This document shows, one piece after another, positions 1 to 6,307 of a stretch of 9,155 bases of DNA (positions within the stretch are counted from its first letter, which is position 1; each line of letters opens with the position of its first letter). Both the position numbers and the translations under genes were made by a program. The DNA lies in assembly GCA_003527225.1 (NCBI GenBank), contig DPXQ01000066.1, positions 1-9,155 of the forward strand. Direction: 5' to 3'. This stretch comes from Rhizobium sp. GTDB taxonomy: Bacteria > Pseudomonadota > Alphaproteobacteria > Rhizobiales > Rhizobiaceae. A model generated the notes under the pieces. It saw only the letters and a program-made list of their open reading frames with translations. It searched no databases and was not told the origin of the DNA.

Positions 1-3000
1 CATAGAGGTCCCAGGCCTTCTGCGAACCGTTTGGATCGATGCCCTTCAGCGTCGACATATTGGTTGCGAAGCTGAGTTTTCGGAACTCCTGCGCCTCGTC
101 GACGACGATCTGGTCGACGCCGATTTCAGAGATGGTCAGAAGATCGTCCTTGCGGGTGGAGAGAGATTCCAGCCGCTCCTGCAAGGCCTCTTTCAGCCGC
201 TCGAGCCGCTTGCGGGAGACCCGGTCCTCGTCTTCAACTTTGGTCAGCAGGTCCTCGTAGAGCTGCAGCTCGTCGTGGATCATCTGTTGTTCGAAGGCGG
301 ATGGCACGCCGATGAACCTGAACGCGGAGTGCGTGATGATGATCGCATCCCAGACAGCCGTCGCAGCCCGCGACAGGAAACGTTGACGCTTGTCTTTGGT
401 GAAGTTGGTCTCATCGGCGACGAGGATGTTCGCCGAGGGATAGAGCGCCAGGAACTCGCGTGCCGCCTGTGCGAGGCAGTGGCCGGGAACGACCAGCATC
501 GCCTTGGCGATCAGGCCCAACCTCCGCTGCTCCATGATGGCGGCTGCCATCGTCATCGTCTTGCCGGCACCCACGGCATGGGCGAGATAGGTGGAGCCGG
601 AGGAGATGATCCGCCAGATGCCGCGTTTCTGATGCCCATAAAGAACGAAGGCGCCAGAGGCGCCGGGTAAATTCAGATGGGAGCCGTCGAATTTGCGCGG
701 CGCGATGTTGTTGAAGCGGTCATTATAGACCCGCGCCAACCGGTCGGTGCGATCCGGGTCTGACCAGACCCAATTCTGGAACGCCTCCTTCATCCGCTGA
801 AGTTTGTCACGGGCGGCTTCCGTGTCGACGACATTCAGCACCCGCCGCTCACCATCGGCGTCCTTCAATGTGTCGAATATCTGCGGCACGCGGCTGTTCA
901 GCGCATCCGCCAATAGTTCGCCGGCATGGCGGCGGCTGGTCCCCCATTCCGATGTGCCGGCGGCGCTGTAACCAAGCTGACGAGCCTCGACCGTCCATGA
1001 ACCAAGCTCGGGCATATGGTGGATCCTGATCTCGGCACCCATCGTTTCCTTGACGAAGGTCACAACGTCGGAGGCCGGAATCCAGGGCGCCCCGAGCCGA
1101 GCGGTAATATCCGACGGACGCAGATCGGCGGGCTGGACTTGCCTGAGTGCCACGACATTACGCTGGAAGACGGAATCAAGCGCAGCGGCAGCCTCCGCCG
1201 CCGCAAGCTTGGTGCGGACCGGACCGGAGAGATAGGCGTCCGAGGTCTGCCACGAACTGTCGGTCGGATCGCGGAAGATGGCATCACCCAGTTCGGCAAT
1301 CACCGCCTCGGAGTCGCGGTGCAGGAGTTCGGCGATATGCTCGACGTCGACGCGGCCGCGCTCGTTGAGCACGACGGCCAGCGCATCCGCCGCGGACGTG
1401 ATCACCGGGGCCGCGGGAGGTGAGATCACCCGTTCGGAGAAGATCGGACCGGGACGAGCGGTATCGGTTTCGAGATCATAATCCTCGATGGAGGCGACCA
1501 ACCAGCAATCGGGATCGTCACGGAAGGGCTGAAGGTTCGGCTGCCGATGGGTCTCCTGCACCTCACCGGTCTCGGCGTCCTCCGAGATCGAAACCGTCGT
1601 GTGGTTGATCGGGCCGAAGTCGCGAACGAATGATGACCAGGCAATGCGGAGCCGTACCTGCAGATCCTTCCACGGGCGATCCTGCTCCTGAGCCTTCAGC
1701 ACCTCGCGCACCGCATCCCGGACCGGGATCAGCTTGCCGATGACGCGGACATGCTTCTCTGGAATGCCATCGGCGGAACGGCCCTTGCGGACCTTGATCT
1801 GGACCGGCGCGCCATCGACTATCTGCATGAGGCCGTGCCGGGCGTCCATGAAGAAGCTGCCCTCGCGGGCCTTCACGTTTGTGGGCCGAAGATCGACGAT
1901 CGCTCCGAGTTCGTCTTCCAGGTCGATGTCGATTTTGGTCGGCTCGCCGTCGTAACGGCCTTCCGGGAGGAGAGAGATGGCCGCGTTGAGCGCCGCTTCG
2001 AGATCGACGCTGGCGCGACCACGGCACGTATAGGTCTCGCCGAACGGACCGGAAGTCAGCGCGTGATCACCGAGCACGAAATCGGGGTGCTGTGCGAACC
2101 AGCGATTGACGCGGATCGCGCCCTCGTCTTGCGTTGCGGCACGCACCTCTTCCAGATCGAGCCAGGACAGATCGCCCTCCGGTTCGGCGACCTTGCGCTT
2201 GCGGAAGAACAGGATGTCGACAACAACATCCGTGCCGGCATCGCGGCGGAAGCTGCCTTCGGGCAGACGAATGGCCGCGATCAGGTCGGCCGATCTGGCG
2301 ATATGCTCGCGGGCTGTCGCATCCGCCTTGTCCATCGTGCCGGAACTGGTGACGAAGGCCGCGAAGGCGCCGGGCTTCAGCAGATCAATGGACCTCGCGA
2401 TGAAGTAGTCGTGCAGTCTGAGACCAAGTGACCGATATTGCCGGTCCGAACGCACGGTACGATCGGAAAACGGTGGATTGCCAATGGCGAGATCGTAGAT
2501 CGGCGAGAGATCGGTGCGCGCGAAATCCCCTTCGATGATCCGGGCCTTCGGCTGCAGGAGCTTGACGATCCGCACTGTCACCGGATCGAGCTCGACGCCG
2601 GTGACATAGCTGCTGTCGCGATACGCCTTCGGCATCAGCGCTGGAAACAGGCCCGTGCCGATGCCGGGTTCCAGCACGCGACCACCGCGCCAGCCCATGC
2701 GCTGCAATCCTGACCAGATCGCCCGGATGATGAACTCCGGCGTGAAATGCGCATACTGCGTGCAACGCGACAGGCTGGAATAGTCGCTCTCCGAGACCGC
2801 ACTTTCGAGCGACGAGCCGAGATCGTCCCAGCCCTCCCGAAAATCCACCTCGCCCGGACGGCGGAACATGCCGTTCGCCAGTTCGGAGGCGCCGAAGCCG
2901 GTGAAGCGGATCAACCGCTGCTGATGCTCGCGCGTGACCGGAATGTTGTGCCGCTCGATCTCGTTCGCGGTCAAAATGGCCGCCACACTCAATCTCGCGC

Positions 3001-3289
3001 GCTCTTTCCACGACGCAGCAAGGCCGCGATCCTCGCCGTCATCGAGGTAGAAGTTCGCACGATCGCCCTGCCGGCGTGGTGCTGACCTCTGGGGCAGCGC
3101 GATCGGTAGCGCCGGTGCGGGCGCCGGCGGCGTCGGATCGGGATCGTCGTCATTCGCAGGTTCGGGGGCCGTCTCGGGCGCAAAATCACCGAAGGCCGTG
3201 ACGCCAAGGCCGACCCCCGACGACAGGGCTGTGTTCCCGAACATGTCGAGGGTGCCAGAAGGATCAAGTGAAAAAGGATCGTTGGGCAT
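1..3289 (-). CDS. N6-adenine methyltransferase / SNF2-type helicase fusion (DarB / strawberry-notch-like), partial
   Basis: The frame is open from the ATG at 3289 to base 1 (1096 codons), so the C-terminus lies outside the window. A good Shine-Dalgarno (AAGGAG) precedes the start. Domains seen: residues about 38-66 are an acidic, Pro/Ala-rich linker; about 90-350 is a class I SAM methyltransferase with YAHFTP (179-184), the SAM-binding loop VLEPGIGTG (205-213) and the amino-methyltransferase motif NPPF (271-274). A less conserved middle region follows. From about 880 the helicase begins, with Walker A HAVGAGKT (904-911, Lys910) and a DEAQ box (1064-1067). The later helicase motifs are not in the window. 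Family knowledge: such fusions, often 1500 residues or more, occur on rhizobial plasmids and resemble phage P1 DarB, which protects incoming DNA from type I restriction. Inference: it modifies or remodels element DNA in the cytoplasm during transfer. It is the last visible gene of the operon, 105 bp after the DUF3085-like gene. It could instead be a defence methylase-helicase or an orphan epigenetic regulator. Confidence 0.9.
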   Translation of the reverse strand, partial: MPNDPFSLDPSGTLDMFGNTALSSGVGLGVTAFGDFAPETAPEPANDDDPDPTPPAPAPALPIALPQRSAPRRQGDRANFYLDDGEDRGLAASWKERARLSVAAILTANEIERHNIPVTREHQQRLIRFTGFGASELANGMFRRPGEVDFREGWDDLGSSLESAVSESDYSSLSRCTQYAHFTPEFIIRAIWSGLQRMGWRGGRVLEPGIGTGLFPALMPKAYRDSSYVTGVELDPVTVRIVKLLQPKARIIEGDFARTDLSPIYDLAIGNPPFSDRTVRSDRQYRSLGLRLHDYFIARSIDLLKPGAFAAFVTSSGTMDKADATAREHIARSADLIAAIRLPEGSFRRDAGTDVVVDILFFRKRKVAEPEGDLSWLDLEEVRAATQDEGAIRVNRWFAQHPDFVLGDHALTSGPFGETYTCRGRASVDLEAALNAAISLLPEGRYDGEPTKIDIDLEDELGAIVDLRPTNVKAREGSFFMDARHGLMQIVDGAPVQIKVRKGRSADGIPEKHVRVIGKLIPVRDAVREVLKAQEQDRPWKDLQVRLRIAWSSFVRDFGPINHTTVSISEDAETGEVQETHRQPNLQPFRDDPDCWLVASIEDYDLETDTARPGPIFSERVISPPAAPVITSAADALAVVLNERGRVDVEHIAELLHRDSEAVIAELGDAIFRDPTDSSWQTSDAYLSGPVRTKLAAAEAAAALDSVFQRNVVALRQVQPADLRPSDITARLGAPWIPASDVVTFVKETMGAEIRIHHMPELGSWTVEARQLGYSAAGTSEWGTSRRHAGELLADALNSRVPQIFDTLKDADGERRVLNVVDTEAARDKLQRMKEAFQNWVWSDPDRTDRLARVYNDRFNNIAPRKFDGSHLNLPGASGAFVLYGHQKRGIWRIISSGSTYLAHAVGAGKTMTMAAAIMEQRRLGLIAKAMLVVPGHCLAQAAREFLALYPSANILVADETNFTKDKRQRFLSRAATAVWDAIIITHSAFRFIGVPSAFEQQMIHDELQLYEDLLTKVEDEDRVSRKRLERLKEALQERLESLSTRKDDLLTISEIGVDQIVVDEAQEFRKLSFATNMSTLKGIDPNGSQKAWDLY

Positions 3290-3394
3290 GAAAATGCTCT
3301 CCTTGGAAAAGGGGCGAGCGCCATCGTTCCGCTGGAGATGAGCCTCTGGGCGGGGCGGTCGCAAAGTTGTTGGAAGGGTGCGGCAAGCGCCGCG

Positions 3395-3793
3395 TCAGCG
3401 GCGGATCAGGCTGATGGATATGGACGTGTCGTCCATCACGATCCGCAGATGCGTCGCGTCGGGCTGAGCCGGGACGAGCTTTTCGAGTTCGACGGCGTCG
3501 ATGAATTCGACCCCGTCATCGCCCCCGAAATATCGTCGCTTGTAATGCCAGTAATCCGGATTGGTCTTCGGATCGCACTCCTCGGCATAGATGACGAGCG
3601 GACGCTGTCCCTCGGCGAGTTGCCCGTTCGAGAGAACATATACGCTCTCGTCACCGACCAGCCACAGGCCGGCTCTGGCCTCGGCTTCAGGGGATATTCC
3701 CTGATACGGAAGGCGAAATCCGCCGTTTGCGGCCGCGTCGGCCCGACCGCGGGCGAGCACAGCGCCGATGTCGGTGAGGGAGAAGGTGAACAT
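3395..3793 (-). CDS. DUF3085-like protein, 132 aa
   Basis: A small soluble protein of unknown function beginning MFTFSLTDIGAVLARGRADA and ending in a short beta-rich stretch (RIVMDDTSISISLIRR). I recognise it as resembling the DUF3085 family of rhizobial and related plasmid proteins; this is recall, not a search. There is no signal peptide or membrane segment. It is acidic, with an aromatic patch (DYWHYKRRYFGG) in the middle. I chose the ATG at 3793 because GAGGGAG lies just upstream at normal spacing. A GTG at 3808 in the same frame would add five residues and overlaps the TGA of the preceding gene as GTGA, so the two genes are probably translationally coupled whichever start is used. Its place between the DUF1419-like gene and the methylase-helicase points to a shared role in the mobile element. 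Confidence 0.85.
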   Translation of the reverse strand: MFTFSLTDIGAVLARGRADAAANGGFRLPYQGISPEAEARAGLWLVGDESVYVLSNGQLAEGQRPLVIYAEECDPKTNPDYWHYKRRYFGGDDGVEFIDAVELEKLVPAQPDATHLRIVMDDTSISISLIRR

Positions 3794-3804
3794 GCCGCTC
3801 TCCC

Positions 3805-4407
3805 TCACGCTGCGATCGCGTCGGGCAGGTAACGCAGATGGACCGGCAGCTTCGCCGCGACCTCCGCGTCGGTCAGATCCTCCAGCACCTTGAGCGTGGT
3901 GCCGCCTGGTCTGGCGAAGAACATCACCGTGCGCTTGCCACGATCATCCTCTGGCCAACGCTCGCCGGCATAGCCGCGATAGTCGTCAGCCGTGCTGCTC
4001 CAGATGTGCTCCAGACGCTCCTCGCGCGTCATCGCCCGGATAGGACGGGATTCACGCTCGATGATCGCCGTGCGCATGCGCTGGGGCGAGCCCTTGTCGG
4101 CGAGGTCGCAATAACCGTGGAAGTGCCGGATTCGCCCGTCGATCGACAGCGTGAAAAAGATGCTGGTGATCGAGCCGGTGAGGAATTCGCGCATGGCGAA
4201 CATCTCACCCCGCATCCAGAGGGGCGGCAGGATCTCGAACATGTAATCGTGGCAAGCCTCCCCGATCTCGAACCATTCGCCGCGATAAAGCGCACTGTCG
4301 TCGCACTCCCATCGGTTCGGGCGCTGCGCATGACGGTCGAACATGCGGAACATCTGGCGGCGATCGGCGATGCCCTGATAGACTTTACGGATGGGAGAGA
4401 GGTTCAT
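3805..4407 (-). CDS. DUF1419-like protein, 200 aa
   Basis: A 200-aa protein of unknown function, resembling DUF1419 proteins of rhizobial plasmids by recall. The N-terminal half carries a conserved-looking block around residues 33-85 with WECDDSALYRGEWFEIGE, then a Trp/Met/Phe-rich segment (EILPPLWMRGEMFAMREF) and LTGSITSIFFTL. The C-terminal third is charged and ends with LPVHLRYLPDAIAA. No signal peptide or clear membrane helix is visible, although SITSIFFTLSI is hydrophobic. The start at 4407 is supported by AAGGAG seven bases upstream. Its stop overlaps the alternative GTG start of the next gene. It follows the TOPRIM gene after a 145-bp gap that can form alternative hairpins next to its ribosome binding site, so its translation may be regulated separately from the TOPRIM gene. 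Confidence 0.85.
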   Translation of the reverse strand: MNLSPIRKVYQGIADRRQMFRMFDRHAQRPNRWECDDSALYRGEWFEIGEACHDYMFEILPPLWMRGEMFAMREFLTGSITSIFFTLSIDGRIRHFHGYCDLADKGSPQRMRTAIIERESRPIRAMTREERLEHIWSSTADDYRGYAGERWPEDDRGKRTVMFFARPGGTTLKVLEDLTDAEVAAKLPVHLRYLPDAIAA

Positions 4408-4552
4408 GAGCGGGCTCCTTTCAGCCTCGTCGGGCTGAAGCGCGGCTCATCTTTGCGATGACTCCATCTTCTCTTCAGCCCTTCCTGACCCCTCCCCCGC
4501 GGCCGCCTCTCCGTCCGGTCGGGTCAAGGGCCGGCTTCAGCCGGGCGAAGCT
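4408..4552 (-). promoter_or_regulatory. Structured leader between TOPRIM and DUF1419-like genes, possible RNA switch
   Basis: In the minus-strand RNA, GGGCTGAAG (4481-4473) can pair with CTTCAGCCC (4440-4432). The same second segment can instead pair through seven bases (TTCAGCC, 4439-4433) with GGCTGAA (4426-4420), which runs directly into the Shine-Dalgarno AAGGAG (4420-4415) of the DUF1419-like gene. A further related segment, GGCTGAAGCC (4542-4533), lies upstream. Overlapping, mutually exclusive stems next to a ribosome binding site are the layout of an attenuator or translation switch. This is seen by eye only; folding energies were not computed. Confidence 0.4.
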
Positions 4553-4563
4553 TCACCCTTGAC
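4523..4563. repeat. Nested inverted repeats at the end of the TOPRIM gene
   Basis: Outer arms GTCAAGGG (4523-4530) and CCCTTGAC (4556-4563) match perfectly over eight bases. They enclose a small hairpin, CCGGC-TTCA-GCCGG (4531-4544), and the palindrome GAAGCTTC (4547-4554). The right outer arm and the TOPRIM stop codon lie inside the structure. There is no T-tract on the minus-strand side, so it is not a classical terminator. It could be an mRNA-stabilising or processing structure between two operon genes. Confidence 0.5.
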
Positions 4564-5512
4564 GCGGTCGGCGGGCATGCGGCAGGCCTCCCCTACCCAC
4601 CCTTCTTTCCTTTTCTTCTCCTTTTCTCTCCTGCAATGCGTCGTTCCAGTCCTCAGCCGGCGGCGTCAGGCGGAACCAGTCGCAGCCAGCATCTTCTGCG
4701 ATATCGCGCAGGCGGCCGGCAAAGGCCTCGCCCTGACTGTTGGCATCCGTGGCGGCGACGAGCTGCGCGCCGGGGCGCGCGGCGAGCACGCGAACCGCGG
4801 CTTCTGTCGTCGGCGACCATCCCCCGCCTGTGCTGAGATAGAGGCTTCCCTCTCGCATTCCTTCGAACGCGGCCAGGCTCATGGCGTCGATCGCCGCCTC
4901 GGTGACGCAGAGGCGTGAGGCGTCGAGGGCGCCGAACCGGAACAGAACCTTTGACCCTCCTGTCGAGAAGCCACGCCAGTCGGGGCCGCGCTCCTCCCAG
5001 CCGGTGACGCCGCCATCGGCATCAACATGGGCGGCCCACATGCTGCCGTAGGGACCTTCCCGCAGGACGTTGTGACGGATGGCACCGCGGATGATGGCCT
5101 CCGACAGATATCTTTCCTCGCGCAGATAGCGCCACGTCATCGATCCCCGCCACGGTTTGCGGCGCTGTTCCCATCGTTCCGGAATGGAACCGTGCGGTGT
5201 GGAATCGCGAGTGGGAGGGGTCCAGACCGGCTGTTTCGGGGCGAAGCCGACCAATGAAGCGATTCGGCCCAAAGCTTCGACGAAGGATACGCTGTCGAGG
5301 TGCTCGACGAGGCTGAAGAGGTCGCCTTTCGCGTCGGACAGGGGATCGAACCAGCCCCTCCCCTCATGGATGACGATGACGATCTCCGCACTGCGTCGAT
5401 ACTTGATCGCCTTGCGGGTGCTCTCCTTTGCGTCGACCGCAAAGCCGGCCTGCTCAAGCACGACGGCGCAGGGAACACGATCCCGCAATTCCTCCAGTTC
5501 ATTCTTCTTCAT
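4553..5512 (-). CDS. DUF3991/TOPRIM domain protein, primase-like, 319 aa
   Basis: A plasmid-type primase-like protein. Residues about 50-90 (GRGWFDPLSDAKGDLFSLVE, then SFVEALGRIA) read like a DnaG CHC2 zinc-binding domain that has lost its cysteines. Residues about 110-190 match the expected DUF3991 position. A TOPRIM fold follows: LCVTEAAIDAMSLAAFEG with the catalytic-type Glu205, a glycine-rich STGGGWS, and LVAATDANSQGEAFAGRL with Asp256. The usual second Asp of the TOPRIM DxD is Asn258. The EDWNDAL motif (287-293) is typical of plasmid TOPRIM proteins. The last 26 residues are a charged, arginine-rich tail. The ATG at 5512 has only a weak Shine-Dalgarno. It is the first gene after the tra-box-like palindrome and is probably the first gene of the operon. 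Likely role: priming or another DNA transaction during replication or transfer of the element; activity is unproven given the altered residues. Confidence 0.9.
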   Translation of the reverse strand: MKKNELEELRDRVPCAVVLEQAGFAVDAKESTRKAIKYRRSAEIVIVIHEGRGWFDPLSDAKGDLFSLVEHLDSVSFVEALGRIASLVGFAPKQPVWTPPTRDSTPHGSIPERWEQRRKPWRGSMTWRYLREERYLSEAIIRGAIRHNVLREGPYGSMWAAHVDADGGVTGWEERGPDWRGFSTGGSKVLFRFGALDASRLCVTEAAIDAMSLAAFEGMREGSLYLSTGGGWSPTTEAAVRVLAARPGAQLVAATDANSQGEAFAGRLRDIAEDAGCDWFRLTPPAEDWNDALQERKGEEKERRVGRGGLPHARRPRQG

Positions 5513-5559
5513 TTTCTGCCGGCGCTCTCGCGTCCGCCTTTCTTCCCGGATTCTTTATT

Positions 5560-5574
5560 CCCGCAATTTGCGGG
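5560..5574. repeat. Palindrome in the 5' untranslated region of the TOPRIM gene
   Basis: CCCGCAA and TTGCGGG match perfectly around a single central base. The site lies 48 bases before the TOPRIM start and downstream of the candidate promoter. It is not followed by a T-run on the minus strand, so it is more likely an operator or a leader hairpin than a terminator. Confidence 0.5.
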
Positions 5575-5620
5575 ACCGTTTCCGGCGGTCCGCGAAGAGC
5601 AAAGGGGGCAGGGGCGCGGC

Positions 5621-5648
5621 CGACAAGGTGCAGATCTGCACTTTGTCG
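5621..5648. promoter_or_regulatory. tra-box-like operator for a TraR/LuxR-family quorum-sensing regulator
   Basis: A 28-bp palindrome with one mismatched pair. The central 14 bases, GTGCAGATCTGCAC (5628-5641), are a perfect palindrome and identical to the core of the TraR tra box (ATGTGCAGATCTGCACAT) known from Ti and rhizobial conjugative plasmids. The outer arms CGACAA and TTGTCG extend the symmetry. Binding by TraR or a related LuxR-type protein with an acyl-homoserine lactone is the natural inference. No traR or traI gene is in the window. Confidence 0.75.
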
Positions 5649-5710
5649 AACTGGCCGTGCCAGCCGCGGCGAAGCTTCCCTTGCCGCCTGCCGCTCGCAA
5701 GCGGCACCTG

Positions 5711-5741
5711 AAAAAGGAGAGAGCCGGCTCAATGAGCCGGC
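5711..5741 (-). terminator. Rho-independent terminator of the 60-aa gene
   Basis: On the minus strand, GCCGGCTCA (5741-5733) and TGAGCCGGC (5731-5723) form a strong GC-rich hairpin, followed by CTCTCC and TTTTT (5715-5711). The stop codon of the 60-aa gene lies within the stem. This would separate that gene's transcript from the TOPRIM operon and fits a fresh promoter at the tra-box-like site downstream. Confidence 0.65.
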
Positions 5742-5911
5742 CCGTATTCGAAGGGATCGAATTCGGCGATGGTCTCGACCTCACCCTCATCGAGTTCGTC
5801 GCTCGGGAGAACGCCGAACTCGTTTCCAGACCTGAAGAGCGTGACCGGGACCATCAGGGTGCGGGCGAGCGCGAAAGCGTGGCGTTGAGCGAGTGCAAGA
5901 TCCTGTGCCAT
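5729..5911 (-). CDS. Small hypothetical protein, 60 aa
   Basis: I do not recognise this family. The protein begins MAQDLALAQRHAFALARTLM, a likely amphipathic helix, continues VPVTLFRSGNEFGVLPSDEL and ends in an acidic tail (DELDEGEVETIAEFDPFEYG). The start at 5911 is chosen because GGAGG lies at good spacing just upstream. A longer in-frame reading to 6004 would add 31 residues of arginine-rich, unlikely sequence. It has its own terminator. The sharp split into a basic/hydrophobic N-terminus and acidic C-terminus suggests a small regulator, an inhibitor or a protein-binding factor, but nothing proves it. Small proteins of this look are common beside plasmid TOPRIM genes. Confidence 0.65.
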   Translation of the reverse strand: MAQDLALAQRHAFALARTLMVPVTLFRSGNEFGVLPSDELDEGEVETIAEFDPFEYGPAH

Positions 5912-5929
5912 GTGAGAAACCTCCGTCCG

Positions 5930-5948
5930 GAGCGGGCCGATCCCGCTC
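5930..5948. repeat. Inverted repeat before the 60-aa gene
   Basis: GAGCGGG and CCCGCTC form a perfect 7-bp inverted repeat around five bases. It ends about 20 bases before the ATG at 5911, directly next to the GGAGG. It could be an operator or a leader hairpin that limits ribosome access. Confidence 0.4.
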
Positions 5949-6255
5949 GATGGCTCCTCGAAGGACCGGGAACGGTCGCGATCACCGCAAAGGCGAATGC
6001 CCAAGCGGCGGCAGCTTGCTAGCCGACCCCGACAGAGGGTTGATCGTCGGAGATCCGAACCTGGTCCAGGACGCCATCAATGAAGAGCGGGATTGGTTTG
6101 CTTCGGGCGGGCCAGGCGGTTTTCTGGCACGGGTCTTTCACCTGCACCACAGTTACCGCGTCAACTCGGCATTATTTCCGCCACGCACAGTGCAGGTGTT
6201 TAGCGGCGACCGGCGCTTTCCTGATCGGCAATCGCCTTGACGACCTCGACCGGAC

Positions 6256-6276
6256 GTTTGCTCTCTTGCAGCAAAC
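6256..6276. repeat. Inverted repeat downstream of the nuclease gene
   Basis: GTTTGCT and AGCAAAC pair perfectly around seven bases (CTCTTGC). The site lies 31 bases beyond the stop of the PLD-like gene on its transcribed side. There is no T-run after it on the minus strand, so a terminator role is weak. Confidence 0.35.
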
Positions 6277-6307
6277 GATTGGCCGAAGCGGAGACTAAGC
6301 ACGATCT

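Larger units (their letters stand above)
5513..5728 (-). promoter_or_regulatory. Regulatory gap upstream of the TOPRIM operon
   Basis: These 216 bases hold no convincing gene. They contain the tra-box-like palindrome, a candidate promoter, a 15-base palindrome (5560-5574) and the T-tract of the upstream gene's terminator. On the minus strand, TTGTCG (5626-5621) is followed after 17 bases by TTTGCT (5603-5598), a weak sigma70-type pair. That places the palindrome centre about 43 bases upstream of the predicted start of transcription, the position expected for a LuxR-family activator overlapping the -35 box. The plus-strand direction offers no comparable -10 box. Confidence 0.5.
5912..6307. other. 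396-bp stretch without a convincing gene
   Basis: Open frames here are short and have poor start sites and compositions. Inverted repeats seen: GAGCGGG/CCCGCTC (5930-5948), just upstream of the 60-aa gene's ribosome binding site; GACCG/CGGTC (5964-5977); CACCTGCAC (6139-6147) with GTGCAGGTG (6190-6198); and GTTTGCT/AGCAAAC (6256-6276). After the TAA at 6310, the frame of the nuclease gene's second part stays open for 35 more codons to a stop near 6220, without a good start. The stretch may carry the promoter of the 60-aa gene and decayed sequence. Confidence 0.5.

Noticed and set aside
1751..2431. 226-codon plus-strand frame, and similar plus-strand frames at 275-670, 1016-1423 and 2747-3085
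   Set aside because: All lie antisense to the methylase-helicase, whose motifs are unmistakable. Their products are arginine/aspartate-rich without recognisable domains, as expected of shadows in GC-rich DNA.
2385..3011. 208-codon minus-strand frame inside the methylase region
   Set aside because: It overlaps the YAHFTP, VLEPGIGTG and NPPF coding in another frame and shows no domain of its own.
3838..4461. 207-codon plus-strand frame opposite the DUF1419-like gene
   Set aside because: Antisense shadow; the minus-strand gene has the ribosome binding site, conserved-looking blocks and operon context.
5641..5680. Plus-strand promoter reading away from the tra-box-like site
   Set aside because: TTGTCG is present but the -10 position reads GCGGCG, and there is no gene on the plus strand beyond it.
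5300..6022. 240-codon plus-strand frame
   Set aside because: It crosses the TOPRIM N-terminus, the tra-box-like palindrome and the 60-aa gene, and has low-complexity composition.
5893..6240. 115-codon plus-strand frame in the gene-poor stretch
   Set aside because: No ribosome binding site and no recognisable features; its start lies inside the opposite 60-aa gene.
6072..6307. In-frame continuation after the nuclease stop (LLQESKRPVEVVKAIADQES) as a further exon-like piece
   Set aside because: It looks protein-like but has no start codon and only 35 codons. It may be a remnant; not enough for a gene call.
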